Assembly: GCA_005116955.1 (NCBI GenBank)
Contig: SWDI01000003.1
Coordinates: forward strand, 181,941 to 245,940
From: Nitrospira sp.
GTDB taxonomy: Bacteria; Nitrospirota; Nitrospiria; Nitrospirales; Nitrospiraceae
Direction of reading: 5' to 3'
Length of the DNA: 64,000 nucleotides
How positions within the stretch are numbered: the first letter of the stretch is position 1; each line of letters opens with the position of its first letter. Below are positions 19,808-27,863 of the stretch, in pieces. The notes under the pieces were generated by a model. That model was not told where the DNA came from. It ran no database searches and saw only the letters and a list, made by a program, of their open reading frames with translations. A program made the position numbers and the translations under genes.

Positions 19808-20119
19808 ATGAAGCTGAGAATTACAGGGCGTCACATGGACATCACGCCAGCGCTTAAGAGCTATGTGGAAACCCGATTCGGTCGCCTTGATCGATACGGG
19901 CTGAAGGTCGGATCGCTGCAAGTGGTATTGGGAGTCGAGAAGCTTCAGCATAAGGCCGAAGTGATTGGTGCGGTCAGTGGCAAACGAGTGCAAGCCAAGA
20001 CAGCAACGCCTGAGATGTATGCCACCATCGATGCCCTAGTTGACCGTGTAGATGCGCAGTTTCGAAAATGGAAAGATCGCCTTGCCAATCATAAGCCGGC
20101 TCAACCGAAGAGGGCGTGA
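19808..20119 (+). CDS. hpf: Ribosome hibernation-promoting factor, short form
   Basis: Binds the 30S decoding region in stationary phase and helps form hibernating ribosomes. ATG 19808 behind GGAGGTG (19798-19804). 103 residues starting MKLRITGRHMDITPALKSYV; DALVDRVDAQFRKWKDRL matches the second half. Lacks the C-terminal dimerisation domain of long HPF. Confidence 0.92.
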   Translation: MKLRITGRHMDITPALKSYVETRFGRLDRYGLKVGSLQVVLGVEKLQHKAEVIGAVSGKRVQAKTATPEMYATIDALVDRVDAQFRKWKDRLANHKPAQPKRA

Positions 20120-20288
20120 TCACATGTTCTACGCGAGTATCTTGTAAGATTATGCGGCCGTTCTTTGACGCACGCCATGCGTCTGACCGGCTCAGAGCGT
20201 TCCACGTTACTGAGTCACGCGTGAGGCTGGCAGCCGAATCCAAAATGGAAATATCTCAGCTATATCAACCGAGACAATATGCGATCCC

Positions 20289-21155
20289 ATGGCCCGACTG
20301 AATCTAGTCATTATTAGTGGGTTGTCGGGCTCTGGTAAAACCTATGCCCTCAAAGCATTTGAGGATGCCGGATATTTCTGCATCGATAACCTTCCTCCGG
20401 CCTTGCTTCCAACTTTTGTCGATCTCTGCAACCAACAGCAAAGTGAAATTGCCAATGTTGCCCTTGGGGTTGATATTCGAGAGCGTGCGTTCTTTTCGGA
20501 TTTCGTTGGTATCCTGGAGAGAGTGAAAGCGCTCGGCCATGCTATTCAGGTACTTTTCCTTGAGGCTCGTGAAGAAGTATTGACCAGGCGCTTTTCAGAG
20601 TCCAGGCGCCCACACCCACTTTTGCCACATCTTCCCGTCTTGGATGGAATCCGATTCGAAAAGGAGCGTGTAGCTGAACTCCGATGCCAGGCTGATCGAA
20701 TTATCGATACGTCCGATCTGACGGTCCATGAGCTTGGTGAGTTGCTTGCAAAGCAGTTTCAACGGGAGTCATCGGATCGACGACTGACAATCTCACTCAT
20801 CACCTTTGGATATAAATTTGGGGTGCCGTACGATATCGATTTGTTGTTTGATGTGCGATTTCTCAGGAACCCATTTTTCGTGCCTGAACTCAAGCCCCTT
20901 TCTGGAGACAATCCGCTGGTCCGGACCTTCGTGCTCACAGACTCTGATGCCATATCACTTTTGCAGCACCTCGAAGGTTTTCTAAAGTTTCTCTTGCCGT
21001 TATTCCAACGAGAGCGGCGTAGTTATCTGACCATCGGTATTGGGTGTACCGGCGGGCGTCATCGCTCGGTTGCGGTTGCCGGGCGTCTTCGAGAAAGCCT
21101 TGCCGCCCTAGGGTACGAGGTTGGCCTCAAGCACCGAGATATCGATAAATCGTAG
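20289..21155 (+). CDS. rapZ: RNase adapter / nucleotide-binding protein RapZ
   Basis: P-loop protein of the RapZ (YvcJ) family, which in E. coli directs RNase E to the GlmZ sRNA. 288 residues. Walker A GLSGSGKT at about 9-16; DAGYFCIDNLPPALLP; C-terminal GIGCTGGRHRSVAVAGRL. It follows hpf after a 169-base gap where proteobacteria usually have ptsN; no such gene is visible in the gap. Confidence 0.93.
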   Translation: MARLNLVIISGLSGSGKTYALKAFEDAGYFCIDNLPPALLPTFVDLCNQQQSEIANVALGVDIRERAFFSDFVGILERVKALGHAIQVLFLEAREEVLTRRFSESRRPHPLLPHLPVLDGIRFEKERVAELRCQADRIIDTSDLTVHELGELLAKQFQRESSDRRLTISLITFGYKFGVPYDIDLLFDVRFLRNPFFVPELKPLSGDNPLVRTFVLTDSDAISLLQHLEGFLKFLLPLFQRERRSYLTIGIGCTGGRHRSVAVAGRLRESLAALGYEVGLKHRDIDKS

Positions 21156-21216
21156 CCGGTTGATGGAATAACAGCCACCGTTTTCCTGCCGTTACTCTCG
21201 CTTTCTTAACGCTTCC

Positions 21217-21244
21217 TTGACAGGTAGAGCATATTGACTATACT
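21217..21244 (+). promoter_or_regulatory. Sigma-70 promoter of the regulator/pil operon
   Basis: TTGACA (21217-21222), 16-base spacer, TATACT (21239-21244). The predicted transcription start near 21251 leaves fewer than 10 bases before ATG 21259. Confidence 0.65.
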
Positions 21245-21258
21245 TAGCCTTGTGAATA

Positions 21259-21504
21259 ATGCAAGGTATACGAACCAGTATAAATACTGACGTGAATAAG
21301 CCTAAGTATACATCAAGTGCAGTGGGGCTTAAGGCCTATCAAGTGTGTGGCTTATTTGATATTTCCAAGGCGACCCTCTTTCGCTGGGAGCGAGAGGGTG
21401 TCATTGCCGAACCTGCTCGAGATTGGAGAAACTGGCGACTGTATACGAGAAAGAATGTGGATGAAATCGAGAAAATTATTCGCGCCAGAAAGGCTGTGGT
21501 GTAA
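21259..21504 (+). CDS. Small MerR-type helix-turn-helix regulator
   Basis: 81-residue protein with a MerR-like winged helix: YQVCGLFDISKATLFRWERE is the helix-turn-helix and RLYTRKNVDEIEKIIRAR the wing and following helix. No effector or dimerisation domain is present. Start could be ATG 21259 or GTG 21292, since the first 20 residues are not conserved. It is 15 bases before pilM and has its own promoter, so it probably acts on this operon. The target is inferred, not shown. Confidence 0.7.
   Translation: MQGIRTSINTDVNKPKYTSSAVGLKAYQVCGLFDISKATLFRWEREGVIAEPARDWRNWRLYTRKNVDEIEKIIRARKAVV
21276..21289. promoter_or_regulatory. Inverted repeat at the regulator's 5' end
   Basis: CAGTAT-AA-ATACTG, perfect 6-bp arms, about 25 bases after the predicted transcription start. 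Possible autoregulatory operator of the adjacent MerR-like protein. Confidence 0.35.
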
Positions 21505-21519
21505 GGTGGCAGGTATCGC

Positions 21520-22626
21520 ATGTTGACTTCATTCAAAAAGCTCTTTGAAACCGACATTGTTGGGATGCTGACCCCTCGCCGACAGTTAGTGGGGCTAGAT
21601 ATCGGATCTAGTGTGATTAAAATTGCTCAACTCAAGGAAAGTAAGGGACGGTACATTCTCCAAAAGTTCGGTGTGAAACCCCTTGAACCGGAAGTGATTG
21701 TCGATGGAACGGTCATGGATGAAGGACGTGTCGTCTCGGCGATTCAAGAATTGTTTACGGAAGTCAACGTCAAGAACAAGCATGTCGCCATCTCGATTTC
21801 CGGGCACGCCGTGATTGTGAAGAAGATCAGCCTGCCTCCGATGCCGGACGAAGAGTTGGAGGGGCAGGTGAAATTAGCGGCGGAGCAGTACATTCCCTTC
21901 GATATCAACGAAGTGAATATCGACTTTCATGTCTTGTCTATGGATGCGTCAGAAGATCAGCAAGGGGATATGTCGGTGATTCTTGTTGCCGCGAAGAAAG
22001 ACAAGATCAATGAGCTGACCGAGTTGGTCAAGGCTGCCGGACTTGTCCCAATGGTCATGGATGTCGATGCGTTTGCGGTTGAAAATATGCATGCGATTAA
22101 TTATCCGATGGCACAGGAAGAAACGACGGCGTTGGTGAATCTCGGCGCGAGCGTGATGAACGTGAACATCATACGTGCCGGGTCCTCGTTATTTACGCGT
22201 GATATCCCGTTAGGGGGAAATCGGTATACGGAGGCGATTCAGCGTGAGATAGGGCTCTCATTTGAAGAGGCTGAAGAGGGTAAGAAAAATGATCATGTGG
22301 GTGATTCTAGCGGAGGGTCGTTCACCAGTGTCATGGACAGCGTGAATGCGGAAGTAGCGTCCGAGATCGCTCGGACGGTGGACTACTTCAAGACCTCGAC
22401 CACTAACGCTGAGATCAGTCGTGTTCTTGTCTGTGGCGGTGTGGCTAGGGCAAAAGGGCTGATTCAGCAGCTCGGGGATAGGATGCAACTGCCTGTCGAA
22501 ATGGCTGATCCATTCGCTGAAATCGATGTGACTGGCTGTGATATGGACCCTAACCTACTCGCAGATTTGGCTCCATCGGCTGCCGTCAGTGTCGGACTGG
22601 CCTTAAGAGCGGTGGGGGATAGATGA
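21520..22626 (+). CDS. pilM: Type IV pilus assembly actin-like protein PilM
   Basis: Cytoplasmic actin-fold ATPase of the pilus alignment complex. 368 residues; LVGLDIGSSVIKIAQLKES is the phosphate-1 motif, AEQYIPFDINEVNIDFHVL is characteristic of PilM, and VLVCGGVARAKGLIQQL is the adenosine motif. First of five overlapping pil genes. Confidence 0.95.
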   Translation: MLTSFKKLFETDIVGMLTPRRQLVGLDIGSSVIKIAQLKESKGRYILQKFGVKPLEPEVIVDGTVMDEGRVVSAIQELFTEVNVKNKHVAISISGHAVIVKKISLPPMPDEELEGQVKLAAEQYIPFDINEVNIDFHVLSMDASEDQQGDMSVILVAAKKDKINELTELVKAAGLVPMVMDVDAFAVENMHAINYPMAQEETTALVNLGASVMNVNIIRAGSSLFTRDIPLGGNRYTEAIQREIGLSFEEAEEGKKNDHVGDSSGGSFTSVMDSVNAEVASEIARTVDYFKTSTTNAEISRVLVCGGVARAKGLIQQLGDRMQLPVEMADPFAEIDVTGCDMDPNLLADLAPSAAVSVGLALRAVGDR

Positions 22627-23180
22627 TTCGGATTAACCTCCTTCCGGGTGGGCCCAAAGGAAGGCCGGCCAAACCTCAGTATGACGTACGCGCACAGGCG
22701 CTGCTCGGGGTTGGACTGATCCTGGTCACGCTGGCTGGGTGTTGGTGGTATTCGACCTCGTTAGACAGCGAGCTTGAAGCTCGGCAGGAGGGAAAGCAAG
22801 CTAAAGAGAAGCAAGTTGCTCAGCTGAAAGAACAGGTTAAGCAGGTGCAGGACTTTGAGCAACGGAAAAAGCTTCTTGAGGACAAGAACCGGATTATCGA
22901 TCAGCTTGAGCAATCCAGAATGGGTCCGGTCAAGGTTCTCGACCACGTGAGTCAGAGTTTAGAGCCCCTCAAGGTATGGCTCACAAGGCTGGGTGTGGCA
23001 TCCGATACCGTGGAGTTAGAAGGGAAGGCCTTAACAAACGACGACGTGGTGGAATTCGTGAATAACTTGCGACGGACGGATTATTTCACGGGCATCAATC
23101 TGCAGGAGAGCAAGGCTGCAGTTGAAAACAAGATTAATGTGTACCAATTTCGTTTGGCATTTCGTCTGAAGGGATCATGA
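22623..23180 (+). CDS. pilN: Type IV pilus assembly protein PilN
   Basis: Bitopic inner-membrane protein. 185 residues: short cytoplasmic N-terminus MIRINLLPG, which in the family binds PilM, a transmembrane helix (LLGVGLILVTLAGCWWY), coiled coil (about 50-100) and a periplasmic ferredoxin-like domain. Overlaps pilM and pilO by ATGA. Confidence 0.92.
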   Translation: MIRINLLPGGPKGRPAKPQYDVRAQALLGVGLILVTLAGCWWYSTSLDSELEARQEGKQAKEKQVAQLKEQVKQVQDFEQRKKLLEDKNRIIDQLEQSRMGPVKVLDHVSQSLEPLKVWLTRLGVASDTVELEGKALTNDDVVEFVNNLRRTDYFTGINLQESKAAVENKINVYQFRLAFRLKGS

Positions 23181-23824
23181 TGGCTTTGCCACAGCTCAAT
23201 CTTGATGCGCTTCGCAATGTGCCAGCTTCGCAAAAAGCCGCGCTCTTATTCCTGCTCGTGGGTGGCATGATTGCGGGTTTCTATTTCTACATTGCAGAAC
23301 CGAAGTCTGCAATGATCACGGCGCTCGACGCTGAAAACGGCAAGCTGGAGAGTGAAATTCAAACACTTACGATTAAAGTGAAACATCTCGATGAGTTAGT
23401 TGCCGCCAATAAGCAGCTCGAGATTGAATTAGCAAAGAAAAAGGAACGTCTCCCTCCGGAAGAAGAAGCGATCATGCTGTTGAAGCAGGTGTCTGACCTC
23501 GGCGTACGATTGGGACTCGATATCAGACTATGGAAGCCAGGCGCGCAGACTGAAGATGCGTCGAAGCTTTTCATCAAGATGCCGGTCAGTGTGGAAGTAG
23601 CCGGGGCTTATCACACGGCCGCCCTGTTTTTCGATCGGATCAATCGACTCCCGCGGATTGTTACCGTATCGGGTCTTAAGATGGGATCGCCGAAGATTGA
23701 ACAAGGACGAATTGTCTCGCAAACAACATTTGACCTGGTGGCATACGCTGCGCCTCAAGAAAAGCCAGTTTCCGGAGGATCTTCTTCGGTGAATGCTCCC
23801 AAAGTGGCTCAAGTTGGTAAATAG
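23177..23824 (+). CDS. pilO: Type IV pilus assembly protein PilO
   Basis: Partner of PilN. 215 residues: transmembrane helix (ALLFLLVGGMIAGFYFYI, about 17-34), coiled coil (ENGKLESEIQTLTIKVKHL) and a C-terminal PilO fold (FIKMPVSVEVAGAYHTAALF, INRLPRIVTVSGLKM). Overlaps pilN by ATGA. Confidence 0.92.
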   Translation: MMALPQLNLDALRNVPASQKAALLFLLVGGMIAGFYFYIAEPKSAMITALDAENGKLESEIQTLTIKVKHLDELVAANKQLEIELAKKKERLPPEEEAIMLLKQVSDLGVRLGLDIRLWKPGAQTEDASKLFIKMPVSVEVAGAYHTAALFFDRINRLPRIVTVSGLKMGSPKIEQGRIVSQTTFDLVAYAAPQEKPVSGGSSSVNAPKVAQVGK

Positions 23825-23827
23825 GTT

Positions 23828-24436
23828 ATGAGAAAGAAGCCTAGACAATATACTCTATCCATTGGAGCCAGCGTGGTGTGCGTGTGTGTCATCCTTTTAG
23901 GAAGCACTGGTGCACAGGCCGAGTCTTCCCCCGTTCCTGGGATGATCGCTCCGATGAGGCAAGATGCGCTCAGGGTGCCTGCTGTGCCAGAAATTCCAAG
24001 AACTGCCCCGCAAACTATAGAAGCGCCATCGTCTGGGGTGAACACCCCGGTGCCTTCTCAGCTGTCCGCACCAGACGGTGTGGTCGGGAGTGGGTATGAC
24101 CCTTCCGGTCGTCGAGACCCATTTGCACCGATCATCCAGGAGCTTCAGCCGGGGAAGACGGATTCAACCCTTCCACCTTTGCAACGCGTGACTCTGACGG
24201 AGCTCAATCTTATTGCCGTTGTATGGGGCGCATACGGCTATACCGCAATGGTTCAGACCCCGGAGGGATATGGGTACACCGTTCGACGGGGAACGAGGGT
24301 CGGGCAAAACAACGGAGTGGTCAGCGCCGTGACCGAGCGCGGCATCATTGTCCAGGAACGATTCACTGATGTGTATGGCAAGAAGCAGGAGCGAGAACAT
24401 GTCAAGCTTCTACATCCCAAAGAGGGCTCAGAATGA
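23828..24436 (+). CDS. pilP: Type IV pilus assembly protein PilP
   Basis: Periplasmic linker between PilNO and the PilQ secretin. 202 residues: N-terminal signal sequence (IGASVVCVCVILLGSTGAQA), Pro-rich linker, then the beta domain with GRRDPFAPI, LTELNLIAVVWGAYGYTAMV and GYGYTVRRGTRVGQNNG. Cysteines fall inside the hydrophobic segment without a clear lipobox, so it may not be a lipoprotein. ATGA overlap with pilQ. Confidence 0.9.
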   Translation: MRKKPRQYTLSIGASVVCVCVILLGSTGAQAESSPVPGMIAPMRQDALRVPAVPEIPRTAPQTIEAPSSGVNTPVPSQLSAPDGVVGSGYDPSGRRDPFAPIIQELQPGKTDSTLPPLQRVTLTELNLIAVVWGAYGYTAMVQTPEGYGYTVRRGTRVGQNNGVVSAVTERGIIVQERFTDVYGKKQEREHVKLLHPKEGSE

Positions 24437-26409
24437 AACCACTATTTCGCGCAGATAATGTCCTGACTGCTGGATGTTTCATCGGAGCCTTGGGGGTGTC
24501 GCTCACTGCTCTGACCATATGTGCCCAGAGGTCTGCAGTTGCCGAAGAGATCGGCCGGATACAACAGAGTGATGTCACGCGGGCCGAAATGGCCACGACG
24601 CGATTGCTGGCACAGGCCGTGACCGCCATTGAGGTGCGTCCCGAAATGGATGTGGTGACCGTTGTGGTTGCCGGAGATGGCCAACTATTTCCCGAGGCCA
24701 ATTTTTTGGATGAGTCCCGGCTCATCGTCGATATTCCTGCGGTATCGTCCACCCTGAGGCGATCGGTGGTACGGGCCGACCACTACTTGCTCAAGAAAAT
24801 CAGAGTAGGCCACCATGCTGATAAGGTCAGGCTGGTGTTTGATGTGTCTGAACGCCCGGTGTTTTCTCTGACTCGAGAGGATAATAAGATATTGATCACT
24901 CTGAAGCCGAGCGAACGGAAAACACCGGCTGTTGTCGCTGCGCACATTGATGGTGGAGAGATCGGCTCATCTCATCCCCAGGCCCGTAGGGCGCTGTTCG
25001 AGCCAGGGAATCGTGTAGCCAAACGGGCGACGCGAATCATCGGCCCCGCGCAGGCTCAGTTCAAGATGCAGCGCATCCAGATGGCTGGAGAAAGTGCTCC
25101 CGCTGAAAAGGACGACCGATCCGATGATATCGTGGCAGGGCAAACGCGATTTGTCGGTCGGCGGATCTCGCTCGACTTTCAGCAGGCCGACATCACCAAC
25201 ATTCTTCGACTGATTGCCGAGGTTTCTGGCTTCAACATGGTCGTTGGGGAAGGGGTCAAATCAAAAGTGACCATGAAGCTGGTCAGCGTGCCGTGGGACC
25301 AGGCCCTGGATATGCTATTGAAGATGAATGGGCTCGGTATGATTCGTCAGGGGAGCATTGTGTGGATCGATTCGCTGGCAAATATTTCCAAGCAGCAGGA
25401 TGAAGAAGCCCGGGCCAAAGAATCGAAGACGAAGGCTGAAGAACTCGTCGACCGCGTTTTTTATATCAGACACATCGTGGCTCAGGAGCTCATGATGACA
25501 CTGCGGCCGACCTTGGGCCCACGCGGCACTATGCAATTTAATGCGGGGAGTAATGCGTTGGTTGTGCGAGATACCGAATCCAAATTGGCTGTCATGAAGC
25601 AGCTGGTTGAGGGACTTGATCTCGAGGTTCCTCAGGTTCAGATTGAGGCGCGCATCGTCCAAGCCGATACCGTGTATGCGAGAGGCTTGGGGATTCAGTG
25701 GGGCTTCCAGGCGGGCAATCGCACGCCCACGGATTTCTTTGCCCTCTCGAATATTACCGGCCCCTTTGGGCAGATAGCCGGGACGGGGGGGAGTACGATC
25801 GATCGAAGCTTTTTGGTTAATCTGCCGGCTCAGGTCGGTGGCTTGCCGGCTGTCCCGTCGATCGGCTGGACCTTTGGAAAACTCGGCGGCGACTTTGCCT
25901 TGGATATGCGGCTCTCAGCCGGAGAATTGCTCGGGTTAAGTAAGGTGATCGCAGCGCCGAAGATCACCACATTGGATAAGCGCGAAGCGAAGATCTCTCA
26001 GGGCGAATCGATTCCCTTTCAGACAACATCCTTACAGGGAACGCAAACGACGTTTGTCGATGCAAACTTGGAGTTGAATGTCACACCCCAGATCACCTCT
26101 CGCGATCCAAAGGAGGATGGAAAGAGAATTATGCTGCGTGTGCGAGCAACACGAAATGCTGTCGGGGCACGAAGCAATCCGGCCGGTCCGAGTATCGATC
26201 GACGGGAGGCAAACACCCAGGTGGTTGTTCGAGATGGCGAAACCATGGTGATCGGTGGAGTCTTTGTCGATAGCCAAAACAACAATGTTCAAGGCGTTCC
26301 ATATCTATCCCGTATGCCGGTTCTTGGGTGGTTGTTCAAGAACAAGTCCGAATCAGTCTCAAAACAAGAATTGCTCATTTTCCTTACACCAAGCATTATC
26401 AAGACTTAG
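24433..26409 (+). CDS. pilQ: Type IV pilus secretin PilQ
   Basis: Outer-membrane secretin through which the pilus passes. 658 residues: signal peptide, one AMIN domain (about 55-165, DVVTVVVAGDGQLFPEANFL), N0-like domain (ISLDFQQADITNILRLIAEV), N1 domain (FYIRHIVAQELMMTLRP) and C-terminal secretin domain (VPQVQIEARIVQADTVYARG, DGETMVIGGVF, PVLGWLFKNKSE). It completes pilMNOPQ; pilin and motor genes are not in the window. Confidence 0.96.
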   Translation: MKPLFRADNVLTAGCFIGALGVSLTALTICAQRSAVAEEIGRIQQSDVTRAEMATTRLLAQAVTAIEVRPEMDVVTVVVAGDGQLFPEANFLDESRLIVDIPAVSSTLRRSVVRADHYLLKKIRVGHHADKVRLVFDVSERPVFSLTREDNKILITLKPSERKTPAVVAAHIDGGEIGSSHPQARRALFEPGNRVAKRATRIIGPAQAQFKMQRIQMAGESAPAEKDDRSDDIVAGQTRFVGRRISLDFQQADITNILRLIAEVSGFNMVVGEGVKSKVTMKLVSVPWDQALDMLLKMNGLGMIRQGSIVWIDSLANISKQQDEEARAKESKTKAEELVDRVFYIRHIVAQELMMTLRPTLGPRGTMQFNAGSNALVVRDTESKLAVMKQLVEGLDLEVPQVQIEARIVQADTVYARGLGIQWGFQAGNRTPTDFFALSNITGPFGQIAGTGGSTIDRSFLVNLPAQVGGLPAVPSIGWTFGKLGGDFALDMRLSAGELLGLSKVIAAPKITTLDKREAKISQGESIPFQTTSLQGTQTTFVDANLELNVTPQITSRDPKEDGKRIMLRVRATRNAVGARSNPAGPSIDRREANTQVVVRDGETMVIGGVFVDSQNNNVQGVPYLSRMPVLGWLFKNKSESVSKQELLIFLTPSIIKT

Positions 26410-26434
26410 GGACTGTTTCCATTCCGTGATCACC

Positions 26435-26479
26435 AAGAGCCTGATGATGCTGAAAGGTATCATCAGGCTCTTCTGTTTA
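26435..26479 (+). terminator. Probable terminator after pilQ
   Basis: Perfect 14-bp stem AAGAGCCTGATGAT / ATCATCAGGCTCTT with a 10-base loop, followed by a weak T-rich run (CTGTTTAT), 26 bases after the pilQ stop. Confidence 0.7.
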
Positions 26480-26655
26480 TCCCGAAGAGATTGCGGTAGT
26501 CCCACCCAGAGTTTGAGCACTCAGCGCGGAACGTAACCGCCTTTTTAGTCATGTCGAGGCTGTGATACGATGGCCATCCGGTGGATGGTTCACGTACGAT
26601 CGCGGTACAAATCTGACATGCCGTTCTACTCCGCCAGATTTCCCAGGACGACGAG

Positions 26656-27765
26656 ATGACTGCAATCTTCACGGTTCCCGTTTCCCTATCTGAAAGAAGT
26701 TACGAGATTGTGATTCAGGCCGGACTGTTGGCGAGGCTTGGTAAGAGATTGAAGGAGCACGGTGTAGGAGAGAAAGTTGGTATTGTGACGGATCGGCACG
26801 TCGCCCGGCACTACCTCAAGAGTAGTCTGGAGGCGATCAAGCGGTGCGGGATTGAACCCATTCCGATCATCCTGACTCCCGGAGAGCGGTCAAAAACGCT
26901 GAAGTCGGTGGAGCAGATCCTCGACGTGTTGGCGCGTCATCGGTTTGAGCGGTCGTCGATGATCGTGGCACTCGGCGGAGGTGTCGTGGGTGATATGGCC
27001 GGGTTTGCCGCTTCGATCTACCAACGTGGTATTCCCTATATTCAGGTGCCGACGACGCTTGTGGCACAGGTCGATTCCAGCGTCGGAGGAAAGACGGGTG
27101 TCGACCATCGGCTCGGGAAGAATCTGATCGGATCGTTTTATCAACCGCGCGCCGTCTGGATCGATCCATTGACGCTGCATACGTTGCCCGCTCGGGAAGT
27201 CGTCGCCGGACTGGCCGAGGTCATTAAATACGGAATCATTGCGGATGAGTCCTTCTTCGCCTATCTACAGCGGCACATGCCTGCGTTACGGAGGCAAGCG
27301 CCTGGTATCGTCGCGGCCGTGGTGAAGCGATCCTGTGAGATCAAGGCCGAGGTGGTGGCCGCAGATGAGCGAGAATCCGATCGCCGGCGAATCCTCAACT
27401 ATGGACATACCATCGGACATGCGCTTGAATCGTTGGGGGGGTATCAGTCGCTTGTCCATGGAGAAGCGGTGGGGATTGGATTGGTACAGGAAGCCGAACT
27501 CGCCTGTTTTCAGGAGATCTGTTCTCGTGCAGTGGTGGAATCGATTCGCCGCCTTGTAACGGAGGCAGGGTTGAGTGACCGTATGCCGCCGTGGACCTCG
27601 ACGAGCATATGGAAGGCCATGCTGCATGATAAGAAGGTGTCAGGAGGGCGGGTCATCGGGGTGTGGCCGGAACGTATTGGACAGGTGCGGATAGGGCCGA
27701 TTGACAAACAGATGTTTGAGCAGTGGCATGCTGTTTCACGAGCTTCTCCGCGGAGTCATGCCTAA
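26656..27765 (+). CDS. aroB: 3-dehydroquinate synthase
   Basis: Second step of the shikimate pathway, converting DAHP to 3-dehydroquinate with NAD+ and a divalent metal. 369 residues. Motifs: LGGGVVGDMAGFAASIYQRG, PTTLVAQVDSSVGGKTGVDH (substrate-binding), GLAEVIKYG (metal-ligand Glu) and LNYGHTIGHALE (metal-ligand His). A 98-base gap separates it from nadE. Confidence 0.97.
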   Translation: MTAIFTVPVSLSERSYEIVIQAGLLARLGKRLKEHGVGEKVGIVTDRHVARHYLKSSLEAIKRCGIEPIPIILTPGERSKTLKSVEQILDVLARHRFERSSMIVALGGGVVGDMAGFAASIYQRGIPYIQVPTTLVAQVDSSVGGKTGVDHRLGKNLIGSFYQPRAVWIDPLTLHTLPAREVVAGLAEVIKYGIIADESFFAYLQRHMPALRRQAPGIVAAVVKRSCEIKAEVVAADERESDRRRILNYGHTIGHALESLGGYQSLVHGEAVGIGLVQEAELACFQEICSRAVVESIRRLVTEAGLSDRMPPWTSTSIWKAMLHDKKVSGGRVIGVWPERIGQVRIGPIDKQMFEQWHAVSRASPRSHA

Positions 27766-27863
27766 GTACGGATTACTTGCCAACCGAGCGGAGTCGAGAT
27801 AAACCTCTCTCCTGTGTCGCGCGCGATCGGACAGCGGGGATAGGCCAGTTTCACCGGAGTTCT

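Noticed and set aside
20116..20301. Short open frame between hpf and rapZ as a ptsN remnant
   Set aside because: No PTS EIIA motif or active-site histidine context is visible.
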